A model generated the notes under the pieces. That model searched no databases and was not told the DNA's origin. It saw nothing but the letters and a program-made list of their open reading frames with translations. Below, piece after piece: positions 10,411 through 19,280 of a stretch of 27,568 bases of DNA. Origin of the DNA: Chara braunii (lineage: Eukaryota; Streptophyta; Charophyceae; Charales; Characeae); contig BFEA01000048.1 of assembly GCA_003427395.1 (NCBI GenBank), forward strand, positions 4,289,231 through 4,316,798, given 5' to 3'. The position numbers were made by a program, and so were the translations under genes. Positions within the stretch are counted from its first letter, which is position 1; every line of letters begins with the position of its first letter.

Positions 10411-10532
10411 GTTATTAAGCACTGACGCAGCAGCGATGGATAACCGGTACGATATTTGTCAGGGATATCCGTACAGGGGTTTTCAGTCTATGTCAGGGAT
10501 TCGAACTGAGGTCTCGTTATTAAGCACTGACG
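10411..10532. repeat. 17-bp direct repeats flanking an 88-bp segment
   Basis: GTTATTAAGCACTGACG occurs identically at 10411-10427 and 10516-10532. The segment between contains GTCAGGGAT twice and a GGATTCGAACT that resembles a tRNA B box read on the minus strand. A direct repeat of this length is compatible with the duplication made by a retroposon insertion, but I cannot prove that. Confidence 0.55.
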
Positions 10533-10631
10533 TAGCTCACTCGAGCAGAGATCAATGTCGGTTTTACCATGTGCGCTTTTGTCCGCTCTCAATGATCTCT
10601 GCTCGAGTGGGCTACCACGCATTAACCGACA
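10531..10631. repeat. Two interleaved inverted repeats
   Basis: GTAGCTCACTCGAGCAGAGA followed by TCA at 10531-10553 pairs with TGATCTCTGCTCGAGTGGGC followed by TAC at 10592-10614, with one mismatch. AATGTCGGTT at 10553-10562 pairs with AACCGACATT at 10623-10632. The two pairings interleave, which would allow a pseudoknot-like or cruciform fold. Confidence 0.75.
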
Positions 10632-10652
10632 TTGAAATCGCAACTACTGACT

Positions 10653-10748
10653 TCACCCGAATAGAACGCGCGGTCATTATAGCTGTGGGTATTTGGTGCA
10701 ACTTCCAATCCAGTTACGGCAATAATTACCGGGCGTTCTATTCGAGTG
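10653..10748. mobile_element. About 96-bp hairpin MITE, copy 2
   Basis: Left end TCACCCGAATAGAACGCGCG then GTCATTAT; right end ATAATTACCGGGCGTTCTAT then TCGAGTGA. They are inverted with about four mismatches over 28 bases. The same GAATAGAACGCCCGGT terminus defines copy 1 at 8939-9018. Confidence 0.75.
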
Positions 10749-11580
10749 ACGACGGTAGCGTTAGTACTATGAGAATAGCAAGACCAAAAAAAAACAAGAA
10801 ACGTGAGGGCAAGCAAACAGAAGCTGTGTGCCCTTGCTGGTTCTTTTCCATAGCAGTACGACCTTAAAAAAGCAGGGTAATCGGAAGTAGCATCCTATCA
10901 CGCAAAAGCCAATTTCAGATGGCAGGCACGCGCCTCTCGATGTAGCCTATGACAGTGAAAACAACAAAAAAAACACTGCACTCGAGTTCGCTTTCTCTCG
11001 AAGGTTAAGTTTTCGTGTTCACTTTCTCTACCCTGTGACTTTAACAGGTAACTTCTTTTTTTCAGATCCTCGAGCTTTTTCCAAGACGACAACAAAAATC
11101 CGACCTGTGAAAGTCAGAACGTGATCTCATGGACTTCATTGCAGTCTGCCAACAGCCCAAAAGCAAGCCCACAATTTGCCATATTTGCAAGGGGTGCCAG
11201 ATTTGCAAGAGGTGGCATTTTAGGAAATTTTCCTGGGCCCCGGGTGGGTAGTACTCGCACTCGAATCGTAACAATATCCTAAACCTATTCTCGAACGGTC
11301 ATCATCACTGCATTCGGGCCAACTTTCTGTCTACATACAGCGACAATGACGGTGTGCGTTCCGTACGGGGAACGATCGTACCTTTCGATGTGACCCTGAG
11401 GGAAAAGTTGTTCAGTTTATGTTCCTGCATAACATAGTTTTTTTGGCCATTTTTTGGATCTTTTATTTTGTTTTGCTGTACTTCTTTCCTTTTTTTTGCT
11501 GGGCACTTCCCTGGTCCTTGCACGGCCGGGCCACCCGGGAAAACAGGATGACCCGGGCGGCGTGGCTGGTAGCTTAGCAC
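10749..11580. other. No recognisable gene
   Basis: Contains short direct duplications such as ATTTGCCATATTTGCAAGGG and CAGATTTGCAAGAGG near 11175-11215. No conserved protein is seen. This and the next stretches lie downstream of the eL22 gene. Confidence 0.4.
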
Positions 11581-11845
11581 ACTATTGATTTGATGTAACA
11601 TCGAAAAAGCGAAAAAAAATATCCATCCATTTCCAAAAACACAGAGTTAAATCTCCAAAAGAGAGTACTAGTAGAAGCACCGAATATTGCGAAAATTAAT
11701 TCCCAACTATTGATTGATATGATGTAAGATTGAAAAAACGAAAAAGAATATCCATCCATTCCCAAGAAGACAGTTAAATCTCCAACAGAGAGTACAAGAG
11801 TGCAAGAAAGAAGCACCAAATATCGCGAACAAAACTTAAATTCCT
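11581..11845. repeat. Imperfect tandem duplication, about 125-140 bp
   Basis: The unit CTATTGATTTGATGTAA...ATATCCATCCATTTCCAA...TTAAATCTCCAA...GAGAGTAC...AGAAGCACCRAATAT runs from 11581 and again from about 11706, in the same order, at roughly 80 percent similarity. Confidence 0.85.
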
Positions 11846-11984
11846 TCACAATGTTCTCTTTACGTCAAAGACAGAAAATCCTTTCCTCGATATGGGCCCC
11901 CCAATTGCGAAACTACCAAGTACCATAACACAACTGCAGACCATGCCGCCACCGAGGGTCACACGTCAGAGAGGCCCACGCGAC

Positions 11985-12215
11985 AAAGAGAGAGAGAGAG
12001 AGCACCTGGTACGTGGACAATAGGACCATTGCCAAGGTCCCACGATAACGAGGCGTGATAGAAGGGCACTCACTGCATCGGTCGCAGCGAATTTCCTCAG
12101 GAAGAAACGATCAGTTTCAACGGCACTCACCCCGACCGACCGAGAGACCGAGCGACCGACCGATCGATCTACCGAACGACCGATTGATTGACGACCGAAC
12201 GACCGATTGAGTGAC
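11985..12215. repeat. (GA)n and (CCGA)n low complexity in the eL22 downstream region
   Basis: A GAGAGAGAGAGAGA run lies at 11988-12001. From 12131 to 12215 the sequence is built of CCGA and CGATTGAC tetramer-like units. It lies 100-180 bases past the eL22 stop and could be in the 3' UTR. I see no certain polyadenylation signal. Confidence 0.7.
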
Positions 12216-12313
12216 GCAATGGGAGGAGAGGGCCAACCACACATGAAGGAACGGGAAAAAGAACACAGGAACAGCACACAGAAACGAAGCCAGATGCAGC
12301 CGCAGAACCCATC

Positions 12314-12458
12314 TCATTCCTCCTCCTCTGCCTCGTTGTCCTGAATGTTGAAGTACTTCAACTCGTAGACATTCCTGTCCTTGTTCGAGGCAATAACCCT
12401 AAGCCAGTCCCGCACATTGTGCTTCTTCAGATATTTCTTCGTCAAATACTTCAAGTAC
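12314..12458 (-). CDS. RPL22: Ribosomal protein eL22 (60S L22), coding exon 2 (end of codon 82, residues 83-129 and stop)
   Basis: This exon completes eL22. The acceptor is TTTGCAG just before 12458. The first base completes the split arginine codon (AG|G), and translation continues [20 protein letters not shown], then [20 protein letters not shown], then an acidic tail NEAEEEE and TGA at 12316-12314. The Lys-rich helix (KKYLKK) and the DWLRV block are the most conserved part of the family. [11 protein letters not shown] followed by NKDRN is the plant form, where animals have NNLRDWLRVVA followed by NS. The acidic C-terminus is also normal. No frameshift or internal stop is present in either exon, so the gene looks intact. 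Exon 2 itself begins GTACTT, so the acceptor AG is directly followed by a donor-like GT. Confidence 0.96.
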
Positions 12459-13015
12459 CTGCAAACACAACAGTTTCCATTCACACACCAAAAGATCAGA
12501 ATCACAGTCGCAGAGAAAAAAGTAAAATTATCCCTCATTTATCAGCAGCGAAACCGCACCTTGGATACGACCCCTAAAAGCGTTAAAGGGGGATATCATT
12601 TGACACCCTAAATTCGTATTCTTTCCCTCAGACAAGAGTAGAAGCAGAGCCAATTGCCGGAAGGAGAGCACCCACCCACCACCTCCATCAATCCTTAATC
12701 GAATTGTGTCAAGCAACAACCCCAAACAAAAAAGGCGAAATTCGATCCAATTGCGTTAGACGACCCCAAAACGACTTATACAGCAGAAGAAACAAAACAG
12801 ACCAAATTTTCAGCAAGAGGTCTCAAGGGAAGGTTGTACATATTCCAAGCATGCGCAACGACAACGAAAATCCACAACAAACAAAAAATGACCAGCCTGC
12901 GATCCGAAAAACACTGAATCCATCAGCAGCACACCAAACGCGGATACGAAACGATTCCAAAACCAGGAACAAAAAAATCCATTCGCTCAGTTCCTTCGCT
13001 CAACTCTAATCGAAA

Positions 13016-13087
13016 CAGATCAGAGATTAAGCGAGAGGGCTTAAGGGGGCTCTGATCTGCAGGGGGCTTAAGGGGGCTTAATCTCTG
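13016..13087. repeat. Two mutually exclusive hairpins in the eL22 intron
   Basis: CAGATCAGAG (13016-13025) pairs with CTCTGATCTG (13050-13059). CAGAGATTAAGC (13021-13032) pairs with GCTTAATCTCTG (13076-13087). The shared CAGAG means only one can form at a time. GGGCTTAAGGGGGCT is also locally duplicated. Confidence 0.6.
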
Positions 13088-13484
13088 CCTGCCTGTGAAC
13101 AAGCCCACACCCACGAAAAGCCAGGACAAACACAAATCTAGACAGCCTGCAAACCGAAAACCCTAAGTCCATCAGTACAAAAGAAAAGGAGAGCAGCACA
13201 CCCGACGCGGATAGCAACCAACTCTACAACCCGTAAATTGCGATCTCGCTCAAATTCCTTCTTTCTACACTCTTTCAATAACATTCCATCTCACATCGTC
13301 ACAATCCGATTTCGTCTGGGGCATTTCTTCCCCTGGCGTCAGGTGGAATCTGAGACGCCATGTCCAGTCTCACCACATATCCGACATCCCCCACGAAACA
13401 CATCCCATTAAAACGATCTGCTCTTCTAAAGAGGAGATCATCAGGATATATATCGGACACGGAAAACGTCAGTGATTATGCTGT

Positions 13485-13545
13485 CGCACACCAGTGTATG
13501 CCACCTCAGCGCCACTTTGGGCTCCGCAACATGATTGAAGTGTGT
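13485..13545 (+). repeat. Isolated fragment of the intronic 190-bp repeat
   Basis: CGCACACCAGTGTATGCCAC followed by GGCTCCGCAACATGATTGAA is the same order as in the array at 14380-15450, about 900 bases away. Confidence 0.8.
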
Positions 13546-13968
13546 CTACTGCGTCGCAGAGGCGACGTCTTTGACCCGGTCCCACATACCGCCGAAGAGA
13601 CAAGAGAAGGCAACGAAGTCGAATGAGACGCAGGGAACGCACACCGAATCACGAACAGATTCCGCAGATACCAATCATTCTTTTATCGAGAAACGTTCAA
13701 GAAACTTACGTACAAGTGAAAAAAAAAAAAAAACTCCGTAAAAAATATGTAAAAATTCCAATGTAAGTGGGTCAAAACACAGATCAGTTTCGCAGACGGA
13801 AAGGTATCGAGACTCGACATATTGTCGACGCCAGATTCATTAGTTTGCCGCACTTTAATTTTTTAATTCTTTTTACACTTTTCGTTGCTGACTGATTGCC
13901 ATTTCGAAAAGGACATCGATGGTATTAGACCATGGGCCTCGATCAATTATTCGCCAAATGGGCAAAAT

Positions 13969-14075
13969 AAGAATGAATCTTCCGCTAGAACCCGGGAAGA
14001 TACAACGCCATAATTTGTCTTTTGTGCATGAGAATGAATCTACCGTCAGAACATGGGAAGATACGACCCCAATTT
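13969..14075 (+). repeat. Two tandem copies of a dispersed GARWGTGAATCT-type repeat
   Basis: Copies at 13970-14029 and 14031-14075 each run GAATGAATCTNCC, AGAAC, GGGAAGATAC. The first continues CCATAATTTGTCTTTTGTGC. Matching copies lie at 21523-21590 and 21724-21785 inside the TTAA-flanked element, where the order is GAGTGAATCT, TAGAACATG, GAAAGATACACCGCCATGAT, TTGTG, GCATG. Confidence 0.75.
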
Positions 14076-14177
14076 TTTTTATTTTTTTTTTTCGTTAATG
14101 TGGTGTGAGTCGTGGATCGAGGCCCCAAATTCGTTGGGAGGAGAGCGATATGCCCTAAAGAGAAAGACCCACACACC

Positions 14178-14256
14178 ACCACCTGTGGCCTATCTCAGTT
14201 GGTACAACACCCATCACCTGTCGAGATACGCATCGTGGCGTTAGATCCCATCCGGA
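14178..14256 (+). repeat. tRNA-like segment (possible SINE head)
   Basis: TATCTCAGTTGGTACAAC at 14191-14208 matches an A box (TAGCTCAGTTGG) at nearly all positions. GCGTTAGATCCCAT at 14239-14252 is a weak B-box match at about the right distance. Stems are not well formed, so it is not a functional tRNA. It could be an old tRNA-derived SINE or chance. Confidence 0.3.
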
Positions 14257-14379
14257 ATCGGACGACTGACAACAACTCCAAAATTTACCTCGTGGCAGTC
14301 AGATCAAAGATGCAGTCTGCTGACAAAACAAAAAAAAGAGAGTACATGCAAAGCAGATCGGTAATTCCAGAGAGCGCAT

Positions 14380-15450
14380 GTAAGAGGGGCTCCCTGCAGG
14401 CCGAAGCGAAAGTTCACACGCTTCCAGCACTCGTAGGCAGAGATTCGTTCTCTGAGTCCATTTCGCACACCAGTGTATGCCACTTCAACGCCAGCTTTGG
14501 CTCCGCAACATGATTGAAGTGCGCCGTTTCCTTTTCCAGGCAACGTCAACGAGAAACATCAATTTACCGTAAAGCTAGAGCCCAGCAGCCCAAGCGGATA
14601 GCTACTTACTGTAAGAATAGCACATCCTATTTGATTTTCTATAGCACATGTAAGAGAGTCCCAGCGGGCCGAAGCGAAAGTTCACACGCTTCCAGCACTC
14701 GTAGGCAGAGATTCGTTCTCTGAATCCATTTCGCACACCAGTGTATGCCACTTCAACACCAGCAATGGCTCCGCAACATGATTGAAGTGTGCCGTTTTCA
14801 TTCTCCTATTATGATTCCAGACACTAATTATCTACGACATGTAAGAGTGTCCCTGCAGGCCGAAACGCAATTTCGCGCTTCCAGCACTTCCCAGGCAAAG
14901 ATTTGCTCTCGGAGTTCATTTCGCACACCAGTGTATGCCACTTCAACACCAGCAATGGCTCCGCAACATGATTGAAGTGTGCCGTTTTCATTCTCCTGTT
15001 ATGATTCCAGGCACTAATTATCTACGACATGTAAGAGTGTCCCTGCAGGCCGAAACGCAATTTCGCGCTTCCAGCACTCCCCAGGCAAAGATTTGCTCTC
15101 TGAGTCCATTTCGCACACCAGTGTATGCCACTTCAACACCAGCGATGGCTCCGCAACATGATTGAAGTGTGCCGTTTTCATTCTCGCCAAAACCAAATTT
15201 CCATATACAAACTAATTATCTATACGAGAACATCGCCTTGCCCTAAACAAGGAAAATGCATGCAGTTCGAGCAGCAGTCTATATTTTCTCAAGGAGCACA
15301 TGTAAGAGATACATACTGCTGGCAGAAGCGCAAGTCGACGATTCCGACTCTCAAGGCAGAGATGTGCTCTCCGAGTTCATTTCGCACACCAGTGTATGCC
15401 ACTTCAACGCCACCATCGGCTCCGCAACATGATTGAAGTGTGCCTCCCAC
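14380..15450 (+). repeat. Roughly 190-bp tandem repeat array, five copies, in the eL22 intron
   Basis: Each copy carries CATGTAAGAG, a CCTGCAGGCCGAA or similar, TTCCAGCACT, TTTCGCACACCAGTGTATGC, and GGCTCCGCAACATGATTGAA followed by GTGTGCC. The CGCACACCAG anchors lie near 14464, 14731, 14921, 15111 and 15382, so spacing is 190 bases for the middle copies and about 270 for the outer ones, where extra sequence interrupts. The two middle copies are almost identical. Short frames (MPLQHQQWLRN...) recur only because the DNA recurs. Confidence 0.92.
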
Positions 15451-15560
15451 ACAACTCTAGAACGAGACCATCATCACGCGGCTAGGCTATCGTGACCATT
15501 AATTACTTCATCTGAACATGACTGAAGTGTGCATTCCAAACGACTCTAGAACGAGATCGT
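15427..15560 (+). repeat. 87-bp duplication at the edge of the 190-bp array
   Basis: AACATGATTGAAGTGTGC followed by CTCTAGAACGAGA and GGCTATCGTGACCATTAATT occurs from 15427 and again from 15514. The last part is the unit that then expands into the 29-bp minisatellite, which shows how the minisatellite arose. Confidence 0.75.
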
Positions 15561-15567
15561 AATCAGA

Positions 15568-15712
15568 CTGCGAGGGTATCGTGACCATTAATTACTCTGC
15601 GAGGCTATCGTGACCATCAATTACTCTGCGAGACTATCGTGACCATTAATTACTCTGCGAGGCTATCGTGACCATCAATTACTCTGCGAGGCTATCGTAA
15701 CCATCAATTACT
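15568..15712 (+). repeat. 29-bp minisatellite, five copies
   Basis: CTGCGAGGCTATCGTGACCA followed by TCAATTACT repeats from 15568, 15597, 15626, 15655 and 15684. There are no spacers, so it is not a CRISPR. Confidence 0.95.
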
Positions 15713-15829
15713 CGATCGGAAAGAAGCTCACGCTTTCACAAGATTCCGCATTCCAGAAGGGAGGGGGATTGATTTTGTGGGAATGTCGAAACACAATCTC
15801 ATCGCGGCCTGTGACTAACGCAGTCGTGA

Positions 15830-17345
15830 GAAAGGGCATGCGACAGCTAAGGAAGGGAGAGCGGAAAAGAAAGAATAGGAACAAGATAAAGATTACGTCG
15901 GAAGAGAGAAAAGGAAGTCCGCAGCGGGGTGCAAGAAGAATGGAAGACGGGACACGAAGCGACAGGGCAAGGAAGCAGGCGGACAAGAATAGGAGCCTCG
16001 TCCAGCAACCCTGGGGAGTTTGCGCACAAAGGAAATGAGCGTCAAAAAGATCAGAGGGGAAGATGAAAAACTGCATGGGGATGGAAGCTGATCGCCGCAA
16101 CAGAAAACAAAGCAGGTAAAGCAACGAAGAAGAGACGGAGGAGAGTCGGGGAAAAGGTAAGGAGTAAAGCATTGGCGAGTGCCGAAACCCACGCAAAGAA
16201 AATGAGGGAGGGAGAAGGGAGAGGAGAGAACAGGAAGGAAAAAAAGAAAGATATGGCAGAGCGATCGGGAAGAAAATAAGGATACAGTTGCGAGGGAGGA
16301 AAAAGGGAACAACGGGAAAGAGGGAGAGCGCAGGAGAGGGGAAGGCGAAATAGAAGGATAGATGACAATGGCGTACGAGGGAACGAAACAAAAGGAGTTC
16401 AGACAAGGAAGACAAGGGAGAGAGGAGCGAGAGACGGAGGACGGAGAGAAGGGATGGAGAGACCAAGACGAGAAAAAGATGAAGAGAAAAAGGAGGAAAA
16501 AAGGGAGGGAAGGACAAACGGGAGAGGGAGGGAGTAAGAGGGTGAAAGTCGGGAGACAGGTGGGAGTCACATGGGATACAACTAAGAGAAAGTGGGAGAG
16601 GAGGAAAAACAAGGAGAGAGAGGTGGGAAGATAGGGGCAATGGGTTATGGGGAGATGACGGGAGAGTTACAGAGGGGTGCGTACGAAGAGCTGGGGGAAA
16701 GACGGGGGGGAGATAGCTAGAGGCAGCTTGAGGAGAGCTAGTGAAGAGAGCTAGAGGAGAGGAGAGATACAGGACTATGTGGAGAGGAAGAAATGAACGA
16801 GAGGACAAAGGAAAAAAGAACGAGAGATGACAGGGAAAAGACGAAAAACAAGAACGAGAGAAGGAACGGTGTAGAGGAGAGCAGGGAAGAGAAGCACAGG
16901 AGAGAAGCAGAGGGGTAGAGGAGCAAAGGGTGAGAACGAGAAGGACGAGGAGCCGAGAAGATGAAACGAAGCCAGGAGCGCAAGGAGAATAGGAGGCGTA
17001 AAACGGCACGAGAGAGGGGAGTCGGGAGGGGAAGGGAGAAGAAAGAGAGGCGGGGCATAGAGGGAAAATGGGAGGCAGCGGGACTAGAAAGAGGGAAACA
17101 GAAGCGAGAAGAGCGACTGGAGAGGGAAGGGAGGGAATTTGAGAGGACGGAAGCCAAGGATGCGATGCGGAGAGGAAAATGATGAAAAGGAGTAACAGGA
17201 AGGGAGGGGAAAAGGTAGGGAGGGTAGAAAGATGTGAAACTTAGGAGGACAGAAGGAAGAAGAGAGAGAAGCCTCGGAATAGAAACACGCGGAGAGGAGA
17301 CGAGAGAGAAAGAGAGGACAATGAAGAGGGGGAAGCAGACAGCGA
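15830..17345 (+). repeat. 1.5-kb polypurine tract (plus strand) in the eL22 intron
   Basis: Almost every base on the plus strand is A or G, built of irregular GGAGA, GGGAAGA and GAGAAAA words without a fixed period. On the transcribed eL22 strand this is a 1.5-kb polypyrimidine stretch. Stop codons all contain purines, so the pyrimidine strand stays open. The 433-residue frame on the minus strand (15708-17009), made of Ser, Leu, Pro and Phe, is explained by composition. Such tracts can form triplex (H-) DNA. Confidence 0.9.
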
Positions 17346-17689
17346 GGGCTAACCTTCCCGAAGGAGCATGATGCCGAAGTTGAGACACCTACCGCCATAG
17401 TAATTTTCCAATGAAGCCGTGCCTTACCGACGACGGCAGCAATCGCGAATGCACAAGGTCGGCGGTATTGAGTTCTGACAACAGGTAGGGAAAGGCATCA
17501 CGCAAGGACACGAGAAGAATAGAACACTACACCAGAAGACGATAGACTCTGCAAGCTTGGAACACAGAAGACATGATAGAAAAGGGGCCAGTAGAAGACA
17601 CTGACCACCACAGTGAGCCATGATTTGTGAACTCCCTGATACGGATCAATCATACACGAGATCCCGATCCCGATATGCCAAATGAGGGA

Positions 17690-17960
17690 CGACCGCGCCG
17701 TCATCCACTATGTGCATCCACAAACTGCACCCCAATCCACCCACTCATCCACTTTATCCACTCCCACGCTCTCGACTACCCTCTCCCTCACTTATCCGCC
17801 TTCTCTACCCCTCCCTTTGTACTCTCCCTGTCCTCGTCCGATGCCAGCAACGTCGTCCACCCTCACAACCCCCACTGCCCCCACGCTCACCTATCCCCCC
17901 TCCTCGCCGTGATAAAGAGCTCTCTCCGCTTCTCTCCCCTCGGCTTTCGCGCACCGAGCG
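17690..17960 (+). repeat. Pyrimidine-rich stretch on the plus strand
   Basis: CCACTCATCCACTTTATCC and many CTCTCCCTC-like words fill the stretch. The purine/pyrimidine bias is opposite to the tract at 15830-17345, so the strand asymmetry switches within the intron. Confidence 0.7.
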
Positions 17961-18619
17961 CTCACCGCCCTTGAAGTGAGAGTCATCCACTAGAAGCAAG
18001 GAACCATCCGCTAGAAGTGCACCAACAACTACCGTCGGCTAGAAAGGCCTTCCAAGGTCATTCAACGAACTCGCACGTTTTGGGTCGAACCCTAATGATT
18101 TTCATGCTCATTACCCTAATACGCATGTCAAACATGAGTAGACCACCTGTGAAGGCGCAGATAACCACAAACACGCAACGCAAATACTGATACAGAGACC
18201 ACACCATGCACCATGCCAACTCATAATCTTCATACCGACGTCGCCGACTTCTTCGTTTGAAAGGTAATGCTCATGCAAATAACGAGCAAAAAAAAAGGCT
18301 GATACGTACACCACACCATGCCAAATCTTGGTTGTTAGCAAGAGAAAGAAAACCACATGGAAAAACGTCGACGCTAGAAAGAAGAAAAAAACAAAAAGGC
18401 ACCGACATTCCGCCAGGCAGACTTCGTCCTCGCTTCTGTTCGGGTAGGGGGAACGTAAAACGGGAAAACATTTTTTCGTCATCGAACGTCTAGGAAGAGA
18501 GGACGACAGAACAGAGTTCAAAATCTCTGACAGACGAAAACGAAAAGCGACGAAGAAGAGGGCTCACACTTTGAGAGAGGAGAGGAGAAGTTTGAGAGAG
18601 CAAAGAAGAAAAAAAATAC

Positions 18620-18864
18620 CTCTTGGACATCAAGCTCTCCGAAGTGACGTTGATCTTCGACTTCTCCCGCGAGATGATGATTTGATTGCCCAGAACTCCA
18701 GTCTTCCCGCCAACCTTTATTCTATCCTCTAGGTATTTCTCAAACGAGGCAATCTCCATGATCGCATCTTCGACAGGCTTGGTGCAATCAATGGTGAAAG
18801 TCACCGTCTTCTTCTTGGGGCCCTTGGGCCCCGCGGGCGCCTTCTTCGTCGCCGCCGCCGGCAT
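18620..18864 (-). CDS. RPL22: Ribosomal protein eL22 (60S L22), coding exon 1 (residues 1-81 plus two bases of codon 82)
   Basis: The exon encodes the N-terminal two thirds of eL22, a structural protein of the large cytosolic ribosomal subunit that binds 28S/25S rRNA. It reads MPAAATKK, then a Lys/Pro/Gly-rich basic leader, then [31 protein letters not shown] and [11 protein letters not shown], which are the conserved eL22 blocks; the plant family has DCSKPVDDKIMEIAS and ERIKVGGKAG at these places. I chose the ATG at 18862-18864 because the family starts just before the basic leader, position -3 is A, and I see no other ATG for roughly 180 bases upstream. The exon ends AAG-AG with GTATTT as donor at 18619-18614. 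Joined to 12314-12458 it gives a 129-residue protein, normal for the family (about 125-130). The joining residue, arginine 82, is split by the intron. Identification is firm; the transcription start is not visible. Confidence 0.96.
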
Positions 18865-19114
18865 GATGACTGCTCTGTCAAGCACAGACCAACACGACGA
18901 CCTCACGACACACACAGACTATGGCGGACACGACCAGTGCAAAGAGGGCAGCCCTAGAATCAGAGGCCGTTCAAGTACAATACGCTCGACTTCTGTAGTC
19001 ACCAGTCCGAACGCGAAAACACAACGTTTTTCTGGGGCGTCGATTTTTTCTACGTAGGGGATCGCCCGATGGATCTACGTCTACGACTGGCAGGGTCGCG
19101 GGGCGCGAAAAGGA
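18865..19114 (-). promoter_or_regulatory. eL22 5' leader and proximal promoter region (boundaries not resolved)
   Basis: This is the stretch between the eL22 start codon and the first upstream tandem repeat. On the minus strand it contains no upstream ATG and has a pyrimidine-containing CTCTTTGC segment near 18945-18950 that could serve as a TOP-like start. That is only a guess. I do not see a TATA box, a full AAACCCTAA telo-box or a TGGGCC site II motif here, although these are common in plant ribosomal protein promoters. A leader intron cannot be excluded. Confidence 0.35.
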
Positions 19115-19232
19115 GGTACCCTGGTCGTTCTTTACCGTGCCAGGCTGAAAAGTCACAAAACGAAAACCTACTGCCTACTCGATGATCCGTCGGGGACAAA
19201 TGCCCTGAGTCAGGGTACCTCCTCCCCTTGCA

Positions 19233-19280
19233 GGTGGGTGGTTCCTTCTCCTAAGGGGGGCTTAGGAGAAGGAACCCACC
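19233..19280. repeat. Hairpin, copy 1
   Basis: TTCCTTCTCCTAAG (19242-19255) pairs perfectly with CTTAGGAGAAGGAA (19261-19274) across a 5-base loop, and flanking GGTGGG/CCCACC extend it. The equivalent hairpin in the duplicated copy is at 19584-19622. Confidence 0.85.

Larger units (their letters stand above)
12459..18619 (-). other. 6161-bp intron of the eL22 gene (GT-AG)
   Basis: The boundaries come from joining the two halves of the eL22 reading frame: donor AG|GTATTT and acceptor TTTGCAG|GTACTT. The intron is about 16 times longer than the coding sequence. It contains, from high to low coordinate (the direction of transcription): pyrimidine/purine-biased stretches, the polypurine tract (plus strand), a 29-bp minisatellite, the roughly 190-bp repeat array, dispersed repeat copies near 13970-14075, and a GC-rich double-hairpin site near 13016-13087. 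I see no second gene inside it. Stretches not listed separately (12459-13015, 13090-13480, 13550-13960, 17350-17690, 17960-18619) show no feature I can support beyond low-complexity A- or CA-rich sequence. Confidence 0.93.

Noticed and set aside
10490-10510. tRNA B box on the minus strand (AGTTCGAATCCC)
   Set aside because: The bases around it do not form a T stem and I find no A box at the right distance.
13155-13168. Telo-box AAAACCCTAA as a promoter element
   Set aside because: It lies deep in the eL22 intron, far from the start codon.
14745-15436. Repeated MPLQHQQWLRNMIEVC frames
   Set aside because: They follow from the 190-bp DNA repeat and stop soon after each unit; no longer protein is formed.
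15568-15712. CRISPR-like direct repeats (29 bp)
   Set aside because: Units are directly adjacent without spacers and lie in a eukaryotic intron.
15708-17009. 433-codon open frame on the minus strand
   Set aside because: It is almost only Ser, Leu, Pro, Phe and Arg, lies wholly in a polypyrimidine strand where stop codons cannot easily occur, has overlapping open frames in other phases, and lies in the eL22 intron.
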